Below, piece by piece: positions 1 through 8,645 of a DNA stretch of 64,000 nucleotides. The notes below the pieces were generated by a model. It saw only the letters and a list, made by a program, of their open reading frames with translations, had not been told where the DNA came from and made no database searches. The translations under genes and the position numbers were made by a program. Positions within the stretch are counted from its first letter, which is position 1. Each line of letters begins with the position of its first letter. Source of the DNA: JAGLTN01 sp023135255 (GTDB taxonomy: Bacteria > Planctomycetota > Phycisphaerae > Sedimentisphaerales > Anaerobacaceae); contig DAOWCP010000002.1 of NCBI GenBank assembly GCA_030639495.1, forward strand, positions 10,156 to 74,155, read 5' to 3'.

Positions 1-1
1 T

Positions 2-1672
2 ACGCAAGGTGTAATGGCAACGGCGAATCAGGTTATTAGTCCGGAGGTTGCGGAATTAGTTGCCCTTGAGTTTGGAACAGAGCTTATTGTTGAACGAAAA
101 GCAAGCATCGAAGATGAAATCCAGAAAGAGTTTGAGCAGAAAGAGAAAAATAATCTTGAAAAGCGAAGTGTCATTGTAACAATGTTAGGCCATGTCGACC
201 ATGGTAAGACTTCTTTGCTCGATAAGATAAGGTCAACCCACGTTGCTTCCGGTGAAGCTGGTGGCATCACGCAGCATATTGGTGCCTACCAGGTAAGCGT
301 TGGCGATAGCAAGATAACATTCCTCGATACCCCGGGGCACGAAGCATTTACCGCTATGCGTGCAAGGGGTGCTAATATGACTGACGTTGTTGTTTTGGTT
401 GTTGCTGCTGATGATGGTATTATGCCTCAGACAATAGAGGCCATACACCATGCCAAAGCCGCGGAAGTGCCGGTCATTATAGCTTTAAATAAATGCGACC
501 TGCCGGGATGTGATTTTAACAGAATATACGCTCAGTTCTCTGAGCACGACCTGGTACCTATTGAATGGGGCGGTAAAACTGAAGTGGTTAAGACCTCAGC
601 AATTACAGGTGAGGGCATAGATGAATTGCTTGAGCATCTCGACTATACTACCGAACTTCTTGAGCTAAAAGCAGACAATACTGTTCCTGCGAGCGGTTGG
701 GTTGTTGAGGCGGAAATGGATCCCAAACGAGGTCCGGTTGCTACTTTACTCATAAAAGAAGGTATGCTTGGCAAAGGTGACGTTGTACTTGCCGGTTCTG
801 CTTATGGCAGGATAAAAGCTATGAAAAACAGCTACGGCAGGAGTTTAAAAGGTGCAACAAGTTCAATGCCTGTAGAGGTGACCGGCCTAAATGCTGTGCC
901 GCAGGCGGGCGATAAATTTTACAGACTTGAGGATATAAACCGTGCTAAAAATGCTGCGGAAGAAAGTACATTCAGATTGCGAGAAGATGCGTTGGCTGAA
1001 CGAACCCAGGTAACACTTGAGAATCTGTTTAGTCAGATAGAAGCTGGTAATGTAAAAGAACTCAATATAATTATCCGTGCTGATGTTCAGGGTTCCGTTG
1101 ATGTTCTTATGAAATATCTCTCCGAGTTAAGCACAGAAGAAGTGAAGATTAAAATTCTCCACGCTTCAACAGGTGGAATTACAGAAGGTGACGTTGTGCT
1201 TGCCGAAGCGTCAAATGCGATTATTATTGGTTTTAATGTCATCGCTGATGACTATGTAGCAAAGCAGGCAGAATCTCATGGCGTTGATGTAAGACTTTAT
1301 ACCATCATATACCAAATAACCGAAGAGCTTCGCAAGTCTATGGAAGGTCTCCTTGAGCCTGAAGAACAGGAAAAAAGCGTTGGAAGAGCTGTTATCAGAA
1401 ACACTTTCAAGGTTTCCAGGCTCGGCACCATTGCCGGTTGCTATGTAAATGACGGGGTGGTTCGCAAAAATGCTAAAGTAAGGCTCATAAGAGATAGTGT
1501 TATCATCCGTGACAACCTTACAATAGAAACTCTCAAGCACTTCAAAGATGATGTACGCGAAGTCAAAACAGGGCTTGAATGTGGTATCAAGGTTGCCAAA
1601 TTCGATGATGTCAAAATTGATGATATTTTCGATCTGTACGAAATAGTAGAGATTGCGAGAACTCTTTCTTAA
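2..1672 (+). CDS. infB: Translation initiation factor IF-2 (5' truncated by window edge)
   Basis: IF-2 is the GTPase that brings fMet-tRNA to the 30S subunit and promotes subunit joining. The frame is open to the first base (T-Q-G-V before the first ATG at 14), so that internal Met is not the start and the N-terminal part lies upstream. Visible parts are the end of the IF2_N domain, the G domain with G1 GHVDHGKT (about residue 59 from the ATG), G3 DTPGHEAF, G4 NKCD and G5 SAITG, then domains II and III and the C-terminal fMet-tRNA-binding domain ending in EIARTLS. The stop is followed 56 nt later by rbfA, the usual neighbour in ribosome-maturation operons. Confidence 0.97.
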   Translation, partial: TQGVMATANQVISPEVAELVALEFGTELIVERKASIEDEIQKEFEQKEKNNLEKRSVIVTMLGHVDHGKTSLLDKIRSTHVASGEAGGITQHIGAYQVSVGDSKITFLDTPGHEAFTAMRARGANMTDVVVLVVAADDGIMPQTIEAIHHAKAAEVPVIIALNKCDLPGCDFNRIYAQFSEHDLVPIEWGGKTEVVKTSAITGEGIDELLEHLDYTTELLELKADNTVPASGWVVEAEMDPKRGPVATLLIKEGMLGKGDVVLAGSAYGRIKAMKNSYGRSLKGATSSMPVEVTGLNAVPQAGDKFYRLEDINRAKNAAEESTFRLREDALAERTQVTLENLFSQIEAGNVKELNIIIRADVQGSVDVLMKYLSELSTEEVKIKILHASTGGITEGDVVLAEASNAIIIGFNVIADDYVAKQAESHGVDVRLYTIIYQITEELRKSMEGLLEPEEQEKSVGRAVIRNTFKVSRLGTIAGCYVNDGVVRKNAKVRLIRDSVIIRDNLTIETLKHFKDDVREVKTGLECGIKVAKFDDVKIDDIFDLYEIVEIARTLS

Positions 1673-1728
1673 AATAAGGAAAAGGTGTTCTTTGGATTAT
1701 TCAGTTTCAAGATGAAGCTTTAAAAGAT

Positions 1729-2115
1729 ATGGAAACAAGAAGACAAAAAAAAGTATCACGTGTCATAAAAGAGGTTGCCAGTGATGCTATAACTAACCAT
1801 CTCAGCGACCCCCGAATAGAAGGTTTTGTCTCAATTACTAAAGTTGATGTTTCGCCGAATTTAAAAACGGTTGACGTTTATCTCAGTATTTTCGGTGCTG
1901 ATGAGAAATCGCAGAAAAAAACATTCGTCGCGATAAAACATGCTACGCCAAAAATACATTTTATGCTTGCAAAAAGACTTACCAGCAAGTTTTGTCCATC
2001 GCTGCATTTTAAAATGGATGAAAGTCTTAAAAAGACGATGGAGACGATGAAGATCATAAACGACGTTGCAAGTGAATATGAAATTGAAGAAGATGAAGAT
2101 GGTAATCAGGTTTGA
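1729..2115 (+). CDS. rbfA: 30S ribosome-binding factor A
   Basis: RbfA is a small KH-fold factor that binds the 30S subunit near the 16S rRNA 5' helix and helps late maturation and cold adaptation. The 128-residue length is normal. The N-terminus reads RRQKKVSRVIKEV and is followed by the family signature DPRIEGFVSITKVDVSPNLK (about residues 27-46) and a central basic stretch with the H-F-K core. It ends in an acidic tail (EIEEDEDG). The frame is open a little upstream, but no ATG, GTG or TTG fits, so ATG 1729 is kept although no strong Shine-Dalgarno is seen. It lies between infB and the HhH-like gene and is probably co-transcribed with both. Confidence 0.93.
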   Translation: METRRQKKVSRVIKEVASDAITNHLSDPRIEGFVSITKVDVSPNLKTVDVYLSIFGADEKSQKKTFVAIKHATPKIHFMLAKRLTSKFCPSLHFKMDESLKKTMETMKIINDVASEYEIEEDEDGNQV

Positions 2116-2170
2116 TCCTGAAAAACAACTTTGTAACTGATGGAGTTTATTTCGATAGACAGAGGTTATT

Positions 2171-3004
2171 ATGAAAAACAGCAAGAGCTATTCTGATAAG
2201 ATTAAAAAACTGTATAAATCGCTGAAGAAAAAATATCCGAAGATAGAGCCTATAACGCATGATACGGTTACGGAGTCTCTGGTTTATGGTGCAATATCTG
2301 AGTATCTTACAGATAAAGGTACACAGGATACATTTGCTAATATACTTGGCTATTTTACTAATTTTAATGAATTGAGGGTCTCAAGAACGGAGGAGATCGT
2401 AGAAGTAATAAATTATAAGGATGAAGAGCTTGCCCGTGAAGTTGCACATTCTATTATAAGGGTACTTGCCAGTGTTTTCGCCGGCTTTAACTGCATTGAC
2501 CTTGAGAGCCTGAAAAAACTTGGAAAGCGTCCCGCAAGACAGGCACTTGAAGAAATCGAAGGCATCACGGTTTTCATGATAGATTATTGTATGTTTACTG
2601 CTTTGAGTGGACATGCCATCCCGCTTAATACAGCAATGATAGATTATCTTATTGGTGAGGAATTCGTGTATCCTTCCTCAGAGCAGAAAGACATCGAAGG
2701 TTTTTTAACCAGGCTTATTTCTGCTAACCAGGGTTATGAGTTTTATTCACTTCTCAGGCAGGAAAGTGAAACTTATAAACCTAAAAAGAAAAAAACCACC
2801 GGGAAAGGCAAAGCTGCTTTAAAAAAAGAAGTTGCTCCAAAGAAAACCACTAAGGCAAAAGCAGCTAAAAAGGCTGCTAAGAAAAAAACCGTAACCAAAA
2901 AAACAACTAAGAAAGTAGCTAAGAAAAAAGCTGCTAAAAAGGCAGTTAAAAAAGCTAAAACAAAAGCTGTCAAAAAAAAGACTAAGAAGAAAACTAAGAA
3001 GTAA
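2171..3004 (+). CDS. HhH-GPD-like protein with histone-H1-like Lys/Ala tail; glycosylase residues apparently lost
   Basis: A two-part protein of 277 residues. Residues 1-205 are mostly helical; the segment around 120-165 (LEEIEGIT ... HAIPLNTAM) resembles the helix-hairpin-helix and following helix of endonuclease III-type glycosylases. The positions that would hold the catalytic Lys (in the G-x-G-R-K hairpin) and Asp (V-D-T-H) read Phe/Met and Asn, so base-excision activity is unlikely. Residues 210-277 are nearly all Lys, Ala, Thr and Val (AAKKAVKK-like repeats), as in bacterial H1-like nucleoid proteins. The start has an AGAGG ribosome-binding site 6 nt upstream. Its place between rbfA and hisG suggests a housekeeping role. 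The fold call is from motif resemblance only; a nonspecific DNA- or RNA-binding role is inferred from the tail. Confidence 0.6.
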   Translation: MKNSKSYSDKIKKLYKSLKKKYPKIEPITHDTVTESLVYGAISEYLTDKGTQDTFANILGYFTNFNELRVSRTEEIVEVINYKDEELAREVAHSIIRVLASVFAGFNCIDLESLKKLGKRPARQALEEIEGITVFMIDYCMFTALSGHAIPLNTAMIDYLIGEEFVYPSSEQKDIEGFLTRLISANQGYEFYSLLRQESETYKPKKKKTTGKGKAALKKEVAPKKTTKAKAAKKAAKKKTVTKKTTKKVAKKKAAKKAVKKAKTKAVKKKTKKKTKK

Positions 3005-3022
3005 GAAAGGATTGACAATTAA

Positions 3023-3898
3023 ATGTCAAATGAAGTATTGAGATTAGGTATCCCCGCGGGCAGTTTGTACAAATCGACTGTAGAGCTTTTTGCCAAAGCA
3101 GGGTTTCGTATCGTAGATAGCAAAAGAAACTATCTTCCGCAGATAGATGATGACCAGATCGAGCTTATCATGCTCCGTGCACAGGAGATGAGTAAGTATG
3201 TTGCTGACGGCGTTATCGACGCTGGTATCACCGGCCATGACTGGGTTATAGAAAACGATTCCGATGTGATAGAAATTTGCGAATTGGCCTATAGCAAAGC
3301 AACAAGCAAACCAACGAAATGGGTGCTGGCAGTTCCCAATGAATCTGATATCACCAAGCCCGAGCAATTGAAAGGCGGGATCGTTGCTACCGAACTTGTC
3401 AATGCAACTAAAAAGTATTTCGCTGATAAAAAAATCGATGTCAAAGTCGAATTCAGCTGGGGTGCTACTGAAGTAAAAGCCAGGCTTGTTGATGCTATCG
3501 TTGAACTGACAGAAACCGGTTCTTCTATAAGAGCAAACAACCTGAGGATAATCGATACCCTCATAGTTTCGACAACAAGATTTATCACTAATAAGCAGGC
3601 ATGGGAAGATGATTTTAAGCGTGAGAAAATTGAAAATATTTCTATTCTTCTCCAGGCTGCTATAGATGCCAGGAACAAAGTTGGTTTAAAGCTTAATATC
3701 GTAAAAGACAACCTGCCGAAGATACTTAAAATTTTACCGGCAGAAAAAAGTCCGACTATTTCAAGCCTTGCAGACGATAAGTATATCGCTATCGAAGTAA
3801 TTATCGACAGCGATATCGAAAGAAAACTTGTTCCTGCTTTGAAACGTGCTGGTGCTTCGGGGATAATTACTTATCCTCTTAACAAAGTCATTCACTGA
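3023..3898 (+). CDS. hisG: ATP phosphoribosyltransferase, long form
   Basis: HisG joins ATP and PRPP in the first step of histidine synthesis. The 291 residues match the long (HisZ-independent) form with a C-terminal ACT-like regulatory domain. Recognisable segments are LRLGIPAGSLYKSTVELF at the N-terminus, the GVIDAGITGHDWV segment (about residues 63-75), the PRPP-loop-type stretch ELTETGSSIRANNLRI (about 161-176) and the C-terminal regulatory part ending in GASGIITYPLNKVIH. It lies 18 nt after the HhH-like gene and is followed by a strong terminator, so it closes this operon. No other his gene is nearby. Confidence 0.96.
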   Translation: MSNEVLRLGIPAGSLYKSTVELFAKAGFRIVDSKRNYLPQIDDDQIELIMLRAQEMSKYVADGVIDAGITGHDWVIENDSDVIEICELAYSKATSKPTKWVLAVPNESDITKPEQLKGGIVATELVNATKKYFADKKIDVKVEFSWGATEVKARLVDAIVELTETGSSIRANNLRIIDTLIVSTTRFITNKQAWEDDFKREKIENISILLQAAIDARNKVGLKLNIVKDNLPKILKILPAEKSPTISSLADDKYIAIEVIIDSDIERKLVPALKRAGASGIITYPLNKVIH

Positions 3899-3921
3899 TT
3901 TTTAATATACCAAAAATAAAA

Positions 3922-3956
3922 ACCGGCCTTGATATTACTCAAGACCGGTTTTTTTT
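3922..3956. terminator. Bidirectional intrinsic terminator after hisG
   Basis: An 11-bp stem (ACCGGCCTTGA paired with TCAAGACCGGT, one mismatch) has a 6-nt loop and is followed by eight T. A-rich sequence upstream gives a U-run for the opposite strand as well. It lies between the convergent hisG and the minus-strand secreted protein gene. Confidence 0.85.
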
Positions 3957-3968
3957 GTTCTCTCATTC

Positions 3969-5807
3969 TTACTTTATATTTTGTGCGTCAAGATATTTGT
4001 ATTGGAAATTAAAACCTTCTGCTGTGCTGAGTCCCTGAAATACTGAAACGCCGAAGTACTTGCTAACAGTTTCGAATTCCGGCAACAATTCGGGTTTGAT
4101 GGGGCCTAAAATGCTGAATCCTGCACCCTGGAAATTATCATCAGAATCATTTCCTTGTTTGGCTATTTCCGCAAATTGCTTAATTGTCCACCATATTACC
4201 TCAGCAGCTGCACAGCTGTCTTCTATAATAGCGGCTCCAACAGAAGAAGGATTGATATTTGATTTGGCATCATTAAACCATTTCGTTGAATTCAGAGAAG
4301 CAGCTTCTTTGCTGTTTAAGTTTCTGACAGCGTTTTCGACCGATTCTTCCGAACCTATTATTAAATGTGTATCAAGGACTGTAAAGGCAAAGTTTGGCAT
4401 ATCTACCTCACCGCCCGGCTCCTCCGGATCGTCGCCGGGGCTGCGCGTAGCGAACATAGGCAGATTTTTCATTTTAAGAATATAAATAGTATGGCCTAAA
4501 AGCTCTTTTGTTGAGTCCGGCTCATTGACCGCCAGCAGTTTTCCATGAATTTCTTTCAGTGATTTTTCAAGATTAATGTGGTCCGTTGTTTCTATTGCAA
4601 CTGTCGCATTCGTTGGTGATTTTCCTTTTTTGAAAGGCTTGTTCATCTGCTGAGCGTAAATAACCTGTGAACCTAAATAATCTATTATCGAAGTTTTAAG
4701 TTGCAATGAAGGCTGATCCGGTTGTGATGGCGGGACCAAAGGAGTGTTGAGCATAGCGGCAAAACCTGGACTGAAAGATGCGATTATTTTATACAATTCA
4801 GAATATGCGTTGGGCAGATCGACATTGACTACTATCATCGAATACACCGAAGCCGGCAAAAATGCAGGAGCTTTAACGGGTGCCGATTTTAAGTCGAGCA
4901 TTTTGAAAATGCCCTTTTTCTCGCCTTGGATTTTAACGTTCATCTTCGCTGAAAACGAACAGCCTGGTTTTCTCGCTACGGAAGCCGCCGCTACTATATT
5001 TGACAGGTTATCAATTCCAAGATTATCAACGATCGTTTTAAACTGACCGGATGTATCATTGCCGGAGAGGACCTGAATAATCTTTTTTATATTAATAAAA
5101 AAGTCAACGTCGTGATTTGGGCCTACAGATTTTATTGCATTGTTATAGCTGTCATTATCGAAAAGAGTTTCACTTGTAGCACCTTTGATATGGGCGATCA
5201 TGAATTTCAGTACTTCGATATCTTCCGAACCTAAAAGCACATCGTCGATAAAACAGTAACTCAAATTTCCAGCGAAACCAAAGCTAAGTCTTTTGGAACC
5301 TTCAGATGAGATGGTTCTTATTTTGACTGAGCGGTATTCGTCAGTTTTGATGCGCCAGCCTTGCTCATCTGCTTTGGTTAGCGACTCATTGATAAGCTCT
5401 TTTATCTTTTCAAGGTTTTCTCCCCATTGCAGGATAAAAAGTGCGGTCGGTTCATTATTTTCAACAGCTGTGGCATCCATAACAAGTGCGAAACTCACTC
5501 TGCCCCTCGGCAACAATTCGGAATCTGCGATCGATTTAACAAAAATGTTATCTTCACCTTCGATGCCCTTTTTGAATTTGTTTTTTATCTCATCAAAAAA
5601 AGCCTTCATCGCCGGTTCTTTGTATATTTTGTATAAAGACGTTTTTTCAAATTGGCTTTGAAGCTCGCTGAAATTTTCAACTTCAAGAAGTGCAACCGTG
5701 TCAGCGGGGATAAGCTTTGCTGTTTTGGGTAAAGGCTTGGCAGTCAATGTTGATGATAAAGCGACAGTTACTATTGTGATGAAGACAAGTTTGTTTAGAT
5801 ATTTCAC
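3969..5807 (-). CDS. Secreted protein of unknown function, 612 residues
   Basis: I do not recognise a characterised family. The N-terminus (KLVFITIVTVALSSTLTAKP) is a Sec signal peptide with a likely cleavage after the TA-K region. The mature part begins LIPADTVALLEVENFSEL and resembles large planctomycete secreted proteins whose opening strand reads as 'x-P-x-D-T-x-x-x-x-x-x-x-N', possibly DUF3352-like. No cofactor, metal or protease motif is evident. There is a proline- and acid-rich loop around residue 455 (PGDDPEEPGGEVDMP). It is followed 33 nt downstream in the minus direction of travel by the hisG terminator and preceded by the S1C protease gene, with which it may be co-transcribed. A periplasmic location is inferred from the signal peptide only. 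Confidence 0.75.
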   Translation of the reverse strand: MKYLNKLVFITIVTVALSSTLTAKPLPKTAKLIPADTVALLEVENFSELQSQFEKTSLYKIYKEPAMKAFFDEIKNKFKKGIEGEDNIFVKSIADSELLPRGRVSFALVMDATAVENNEPTALFILQWGENLEKIKELINESLTKADEQGWRIKTDEYRSVKIRTISSEGSKRLSFGFAGNLSYCFIDDVLLGSEDIEVLKFMIAHIKGATSETLFDNDSYNNAIKSVGPNHDVDFFINIKKIIQVLSGNDTSGQFKTIVDNLGIDNLSNIVAAASVARKPGCSFSAKMNVKIQGEKKGIFKMLDLKSAPVKAPAFLPASVYSMIVVNVDLPNAYSELYKIIASFSPGFAAMLNTPLVPPSQPDQPSLQLKTSIIDYLGSQVIYAQQMNKPFKKGKSPTNATVAIETTDHINLEKSLKEIHGKLLAVNEPDSTKELLGHTIYILKMKNLPMFATRSPGDDPEEPGGEVDMPNFAFTVLDTHLIIGSEESVENAVRNLNSKEAASLNSTKWFNDAKSNINPSSVGAAIIEDSCAAAEVIWWTIKQFAEIAKQGNDSDDNFQGAGFSILGPIKPELLPEFETVSKYFGVSVFQGLSTAEGFNFQYKYLDAQNIK

Positions 5808-5840
5808 TTTGCAGGCCTTTCGAGAAGCAAAAATTGGTTT

Positions 5841-6806
5841 TTATTTTTTCCGGAAATCGGGCTTTTGTTCATTTTTTCTGCTGTCAGGCTGAAGGTATTT
5901 GTAGCCTGTATTGGGTGCGTCTTTGTCGTATGCGAATGATTCTCTGTTTTCGATGAAGTGTTTTATATAGTTGACCGGGATGGCAAAACCGAGTCCTCCG
6001 AAGAAGATGTAGCCCATATTTGTCACACCTATGACTTCGCCGGCAAGGTTGAACAACGGGCCTCCGGAGTTGCCTGGGTTGATGTCGGCATTTGTCTGTA
6101 GATATACCAACCCTTCAAAAGATCTGTTCTTTGTGCTAATGACGCCGTCGGTTACAGTTCTTTCCAGCCCCAATGGTGTGCCGATAGCAAATACCTGCTG
6201 ACCTACATTGATATCTTCGAGATCGCCGAGGCAGACATATTTTATTTCTGCACCTTCGAGGTCTTCGACTTTCAATAGTGCCAGATCGACGAATGGGTTC
6301 AGTGCTTCGATCTTTACCTTTTTGAATTTTTTCTTTTCAAAGCCGTTCGGACCTTTCTGGAAAACTGTTACTTCGATCTTTGTTTCCTGCTCGATCACGT
6401 GGCAGTTGGTTATCAGGTAGCCTTGCTCATTGATGAAAAACCCAGAGCCGAGCCCGCCGGGGGTTGAAACTTTTACGACTGCTTCTGCTACTTTTTCAAC
6501 ACATTTTTCGATAGACATTTTTTTGAGGTCGGCAGTTCTGTAGAGTTGATGGTTTGAGACAGCCGAGGCTGACGGTTCGTTGATGTCAGCAGCCTGCCCG
6601 TTGGTATCATTTGTGTATTGGTATTGGGTGATGTCATCTTTTGAAATCGACAGAGCGGTGTAGCCGATGTCGAGGATGAGCAGGTTGTCTTTGTCCGCGA
6701 GGATGTCACCGGTCAGGGTTTGGCCTTGCTTTAGCGTTACTACATCAGCTAAAGCAGCGACGGCTATTATCAATACCACCAGGATACCTATCGTTAACGA
6801 TCTCAT
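5841..6806 (-). CDS. S1C-family (DegP-like) trypsin-type serine protease without PDZ domain
   Basis: A periplasmic or membrane-anchored chymotrypsin-fold protease of 321 residues. The N-terminus (IGILVVLIIAVAALADV) is a signal peptide or anchor, followed by a short SHD1-like beta segment (VVTLKQGQTLTGDIL). The catalytic triad is visible as His in TNCHV (about residue 135), Asp in VDLALLKV (about 170) and Ser in GNSGGPLF (about 247). No PDZ domain follows; the protein ends in a short basic tail, unlike the usual DegP/DegS layout. It lies upstream of the 612-residue secreted protein with a 33-nt gap. Protein quality control or a regulated cleavage is the family role; the substrate is unknown. 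Confidence 0.88.
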   Translation of the reverse strand: MRSLTIGILVVLIIAVAALADVVTLKQGQTLTGDILADKDNLLILDIGYTALSISKDDITQYQYTNDTNGQAADINEPSASAVSNHQLYRTADLKKMSIEKCVEKVAEAVVKVSTPGGLGSGFFINEQGYLITNCHVIEQETKIEVTVFQKGPNGFEKKKFKKVKIEALNPFVDLALLKVEDLEGAEIKYVCLGDLEDINVGQQVFAIGTPLGLERTVTDGVISTKNRSFEGLVYLQTNADINPGNSGGPLFNLAGEVIGVTNMGYIFFGGLGFAIPVNYIKHFIENRESFAYDKDAPNTGYKYLQPDSRKNEQKPDFRKK

Positions 6807-7266
6807 AAATTACTCCAATATCGAATTATGTGCAGTTATTTTCTTTATTTAAAGATATCTTAATTACTAAACAAAGCGAAGGCAATTATAAAATGGTTGC
6901 CCTTGATTTTGCTCGTTATTGTTGTTTTTATTTTTAGATATACCCTTGAAGGCTAATAAATCCCCGCGATAAAAACCCTAAAACACGATTTTATAATTGT
7001 TTACCCGCGAATAAACGGGGAAACTCAATCGCGAGCAGTATACATCTCTATATACTGCTGAAATTGCATATTGGTTTCAGCTTATTTTGTGTTTACAGCA
7101 GCAAAAGTTGTGATATTTGGCTTATTGGCGGTTAAAAATTGTTTTCCCCCCGGTTTTTGTCACGATTTTCTTTTTTTGGTAGGAATAACGGGGTGGGTAA
7201 ATCGGTGCATTATAACCTCTCGCCAAGTGTCCGTTATCCGTTTTAGCACCTGAGGTGCCGTCCTTT
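6807..7266. other. 460-bp intergenic region with first copy of a short dispersed repeat
   Basis: No gene is seen. It carries the upstream region of the protease gene, copy 1 of a diverged repeat (6938-7210; see the repeat entry), and a perfect 9-bp inverted repeat AGCAGTATA/TATACTGCT at 7034-7059 with an 8-nt loop. No T-run follows this hairpin, so it is not an obvious terminator. Confidence 0.6.
6938..7210. repeat. Diverged intergenic repeat, copy 1
   Basis: It opens with TATACCCTTGAAGGCTAA, continues with a CGATTTTAT...TTACC segment and closes with AATAACGGGGTGGGTAAAT. The same three blocks occur in the same order in copy 2 (7928-8095), with looser sequence between them. The boundaries are estimated by eye. 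Confidence 0.5.
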
Positions 7267-7782
7267 TTATTCCCTGGCCCAGTTGCCCCATACTCTGAGA
7301 TACTCAGGTAAAGTTAACATTCCGTCTGCATTCATATCGAATTCATCGAAAACATCTTTCGCCTTAAATTCATCTTTTGTCAGTTTGCCGTCATTATTTT
7401 TGTCCATCTGTTCATAGATCGATTTGGCTTCATCGGTAATTATTCTGTTGTTAACATACTCAGCTTCGGTTGCTATACCGTCTTTGTTACGGTCTGTCGC
7501 AGCGAAAATCTTTCTCCTGACCATTTCATTCATGTGCCTTGAGTTTTTTACATATTGCTCCTCGGTCAGTTGACCATCTCCATCGGCGTCCATCCTGCCG
7601 AAGATATTTTTATATTGCTGAATATCCTGCTCGGATGCCGCTTCTGTCCCTTTTGCTCCCATCATGGCAAGTATCTGACGATGGTTTTTTGGCGCAACTG
7701 AATTATCTTTACCACATCCTGAAATTATAAAAATCAGCATAGATGTGAATATGGCTATATACAAAGTCAATGGCCTGAACAT
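7267..7782 (-). CDS. EF-hand calcium-binding lipoprotein
   Basis: A 171-residue envelope protein. The N-terminus (PLTLYIAIFTSMLIFIISGC) is a lipoprotein signal peptide with an ISGC lipobox, so the mature protein starts at Cys 23. Four EF-hand loops with the D-x-D/N-x-D-G pattern follow: DADGDGQLTEEQ, DRNKDGIATEAE, DKNNDGKLTKDE and DMNADGMLTLPE. It ends in WGNWARE. Proteins of this kind are common in planctomycetes and bind Ca2+; a structural or sensing role in the envelope is inferred. It stands alone on the minus strand between two copies of the intergenic repeat. Confidence 0.85.
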   Translation of the reverse strand: MFRPLTLYIAIFTSMLIFIISGCGKDNSVAPKNHRQILAMMGAKGTEAASEQDIQQYKNIFGRMDADGDGQLTEEQYVKNSRHMNEMVRRKIFAATDRNKDGIATEAEYVNNRIITDEAKSIYEQMDKNNDGKLTKDEFKAKDVFDEFDMNADGMLTLPEYLRVWGNWARE

Positions 7783-7927
7783 GTGCGATCTCCTGTCTGC
7801 AAAAATGTCTCGTTAATTATTATATCTTGTCCAACTCAAACTTGCCCAACTCAAAAGCAGAATCCGATTACATCAAAGAATCTCTATGGAACCACAAATT
7901 TAGCATAAGTTTTTACAAAATCAAATA

Positions 7928-8095
7928 TTATACCCTTGAAGGCTAAGAAAATTCCGCGAATGGGCCAGATTTGCTGAAATCGATTTTCAAAAATTTACCT
8001 TTTTTCACCTTTTTTCTGCTTTTTTTCCTTTTTTTGCGAAAAATAACAGGAAATAACGGTTTTTGAGCAAAAATAACAGTGGGTAAAATGGTGTT
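7928..8095. repeat. Diverged intergenic repeat, copy 2
   Basis: It begins with the same TATACCCTTGAAGGCTAA block as copy 1, then CGATTTTCAAAAATTTACC and closes with AATAACAGTGGGTAAAATGG. The middle is filled with 10-bp-phased T-tracts. The two copies flank the EF-hand lipoprotein gene. Confidence 0.5.
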
Positions 8096-8200
8096 TTGTG
8101 GATTTTTGGGTTAAAAACGAGGATTATTTTTGGGATTTGGCGAAATTCGGGGTGAATTTTTGTGCTCGGCAGGGATTAAAGTGGGTTTTTGGGCGAATCG

Positions 8201-8410
8201 GCAGGATTTTCCCAATTTTTCCCGGATTTTACGGTTTTTTTTGGTTTTTTACGGTTTTTTCAGAGAAATGACAAGAAATGATGAAAAATCACAAGAAATA
8301 ACGAAAAATATCAGGAAATGATGAAAAATCACAAGAAATGACAGGAAATGACAAGAAATGACGAGAAATGATGAAAAATATCAGGAAATGACGAAAAATA
8401 ACAAGAAATG
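8201..8410. repeat. Decamer-phased T-tract then A-tract array (curved DNA)
   Basis: Six consecutive 10-bp units end in T-runs (8201-8260, for example ACGGTTTTTT twice). They are followed without a break by fifteen consecutive 10-bp units with consensus ACAAGAAATG (8261-8410). The register is exactly 10 bp throughout, so A/T-tracts recur once per helical turn and the segment should be strongly bent. More T-tracts in the same register lie at about 8001-8035. There are no spacers, so this is not a CRISPR array. Confidence 0.85.
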
Positions 8411-8512
8411 TAAATTTGGTTGTCGGGAAATGGTGCTGTAATCGGCATAATCGTTACAGGCGGAATTTTTGGATGCAGATAAGCCTTGTAGACAGGCTGA
8501 GGGGGCTGGGTT

Positions 8513-8645
8513 TTTCGCATATGCGAAATTTACGGCCAGGAAGGAAAGTGTGTTGGCCGTGGATTGCGTGGATTTCCGTTTCGGGCTTCTCGCTTCGCTT
8601 CGTGTCGCGGATTAAAAGGGAAGACCCTGCGAATGAATCGCAGGG
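8513..8645. repeat. Cluster of three perfect inverted repeats
   Basis: Three perfect dyads occur within 133 bp: the 16-bp palindrome TTTCGCATATGCGAAA (8513-8528), ACGGCCA/TGGCCGT with a 15-nt loop (8532-8560), and CCCTGCGA/TCGCAGGG with a 5-nt loop (8625-8645). None is followed by a T-run. They could be part of a structured RNA or a short mobile repeat; I cannot tell which. Confidence 0.6.

Noticed and set aside
2773..3018. Minus-strand frame rich in Phe, Ala and Leu
   Set aside because: It is the complement of the Lys/Ala-rich tail of the HhH-like protein; its hydrophobic look comes from AAA/GCT codons read backwards.
7034..7059. Terminator
   Set aside because: The perfect hairpin has no T-run on either side and lies well away from the gene ends.
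8261..8410. CRISPR-like array of short repeats
   Set aside because: Units are 10 bp and contiguous, with no spacers and no leader or cas genes; it is a phased A-tract array.
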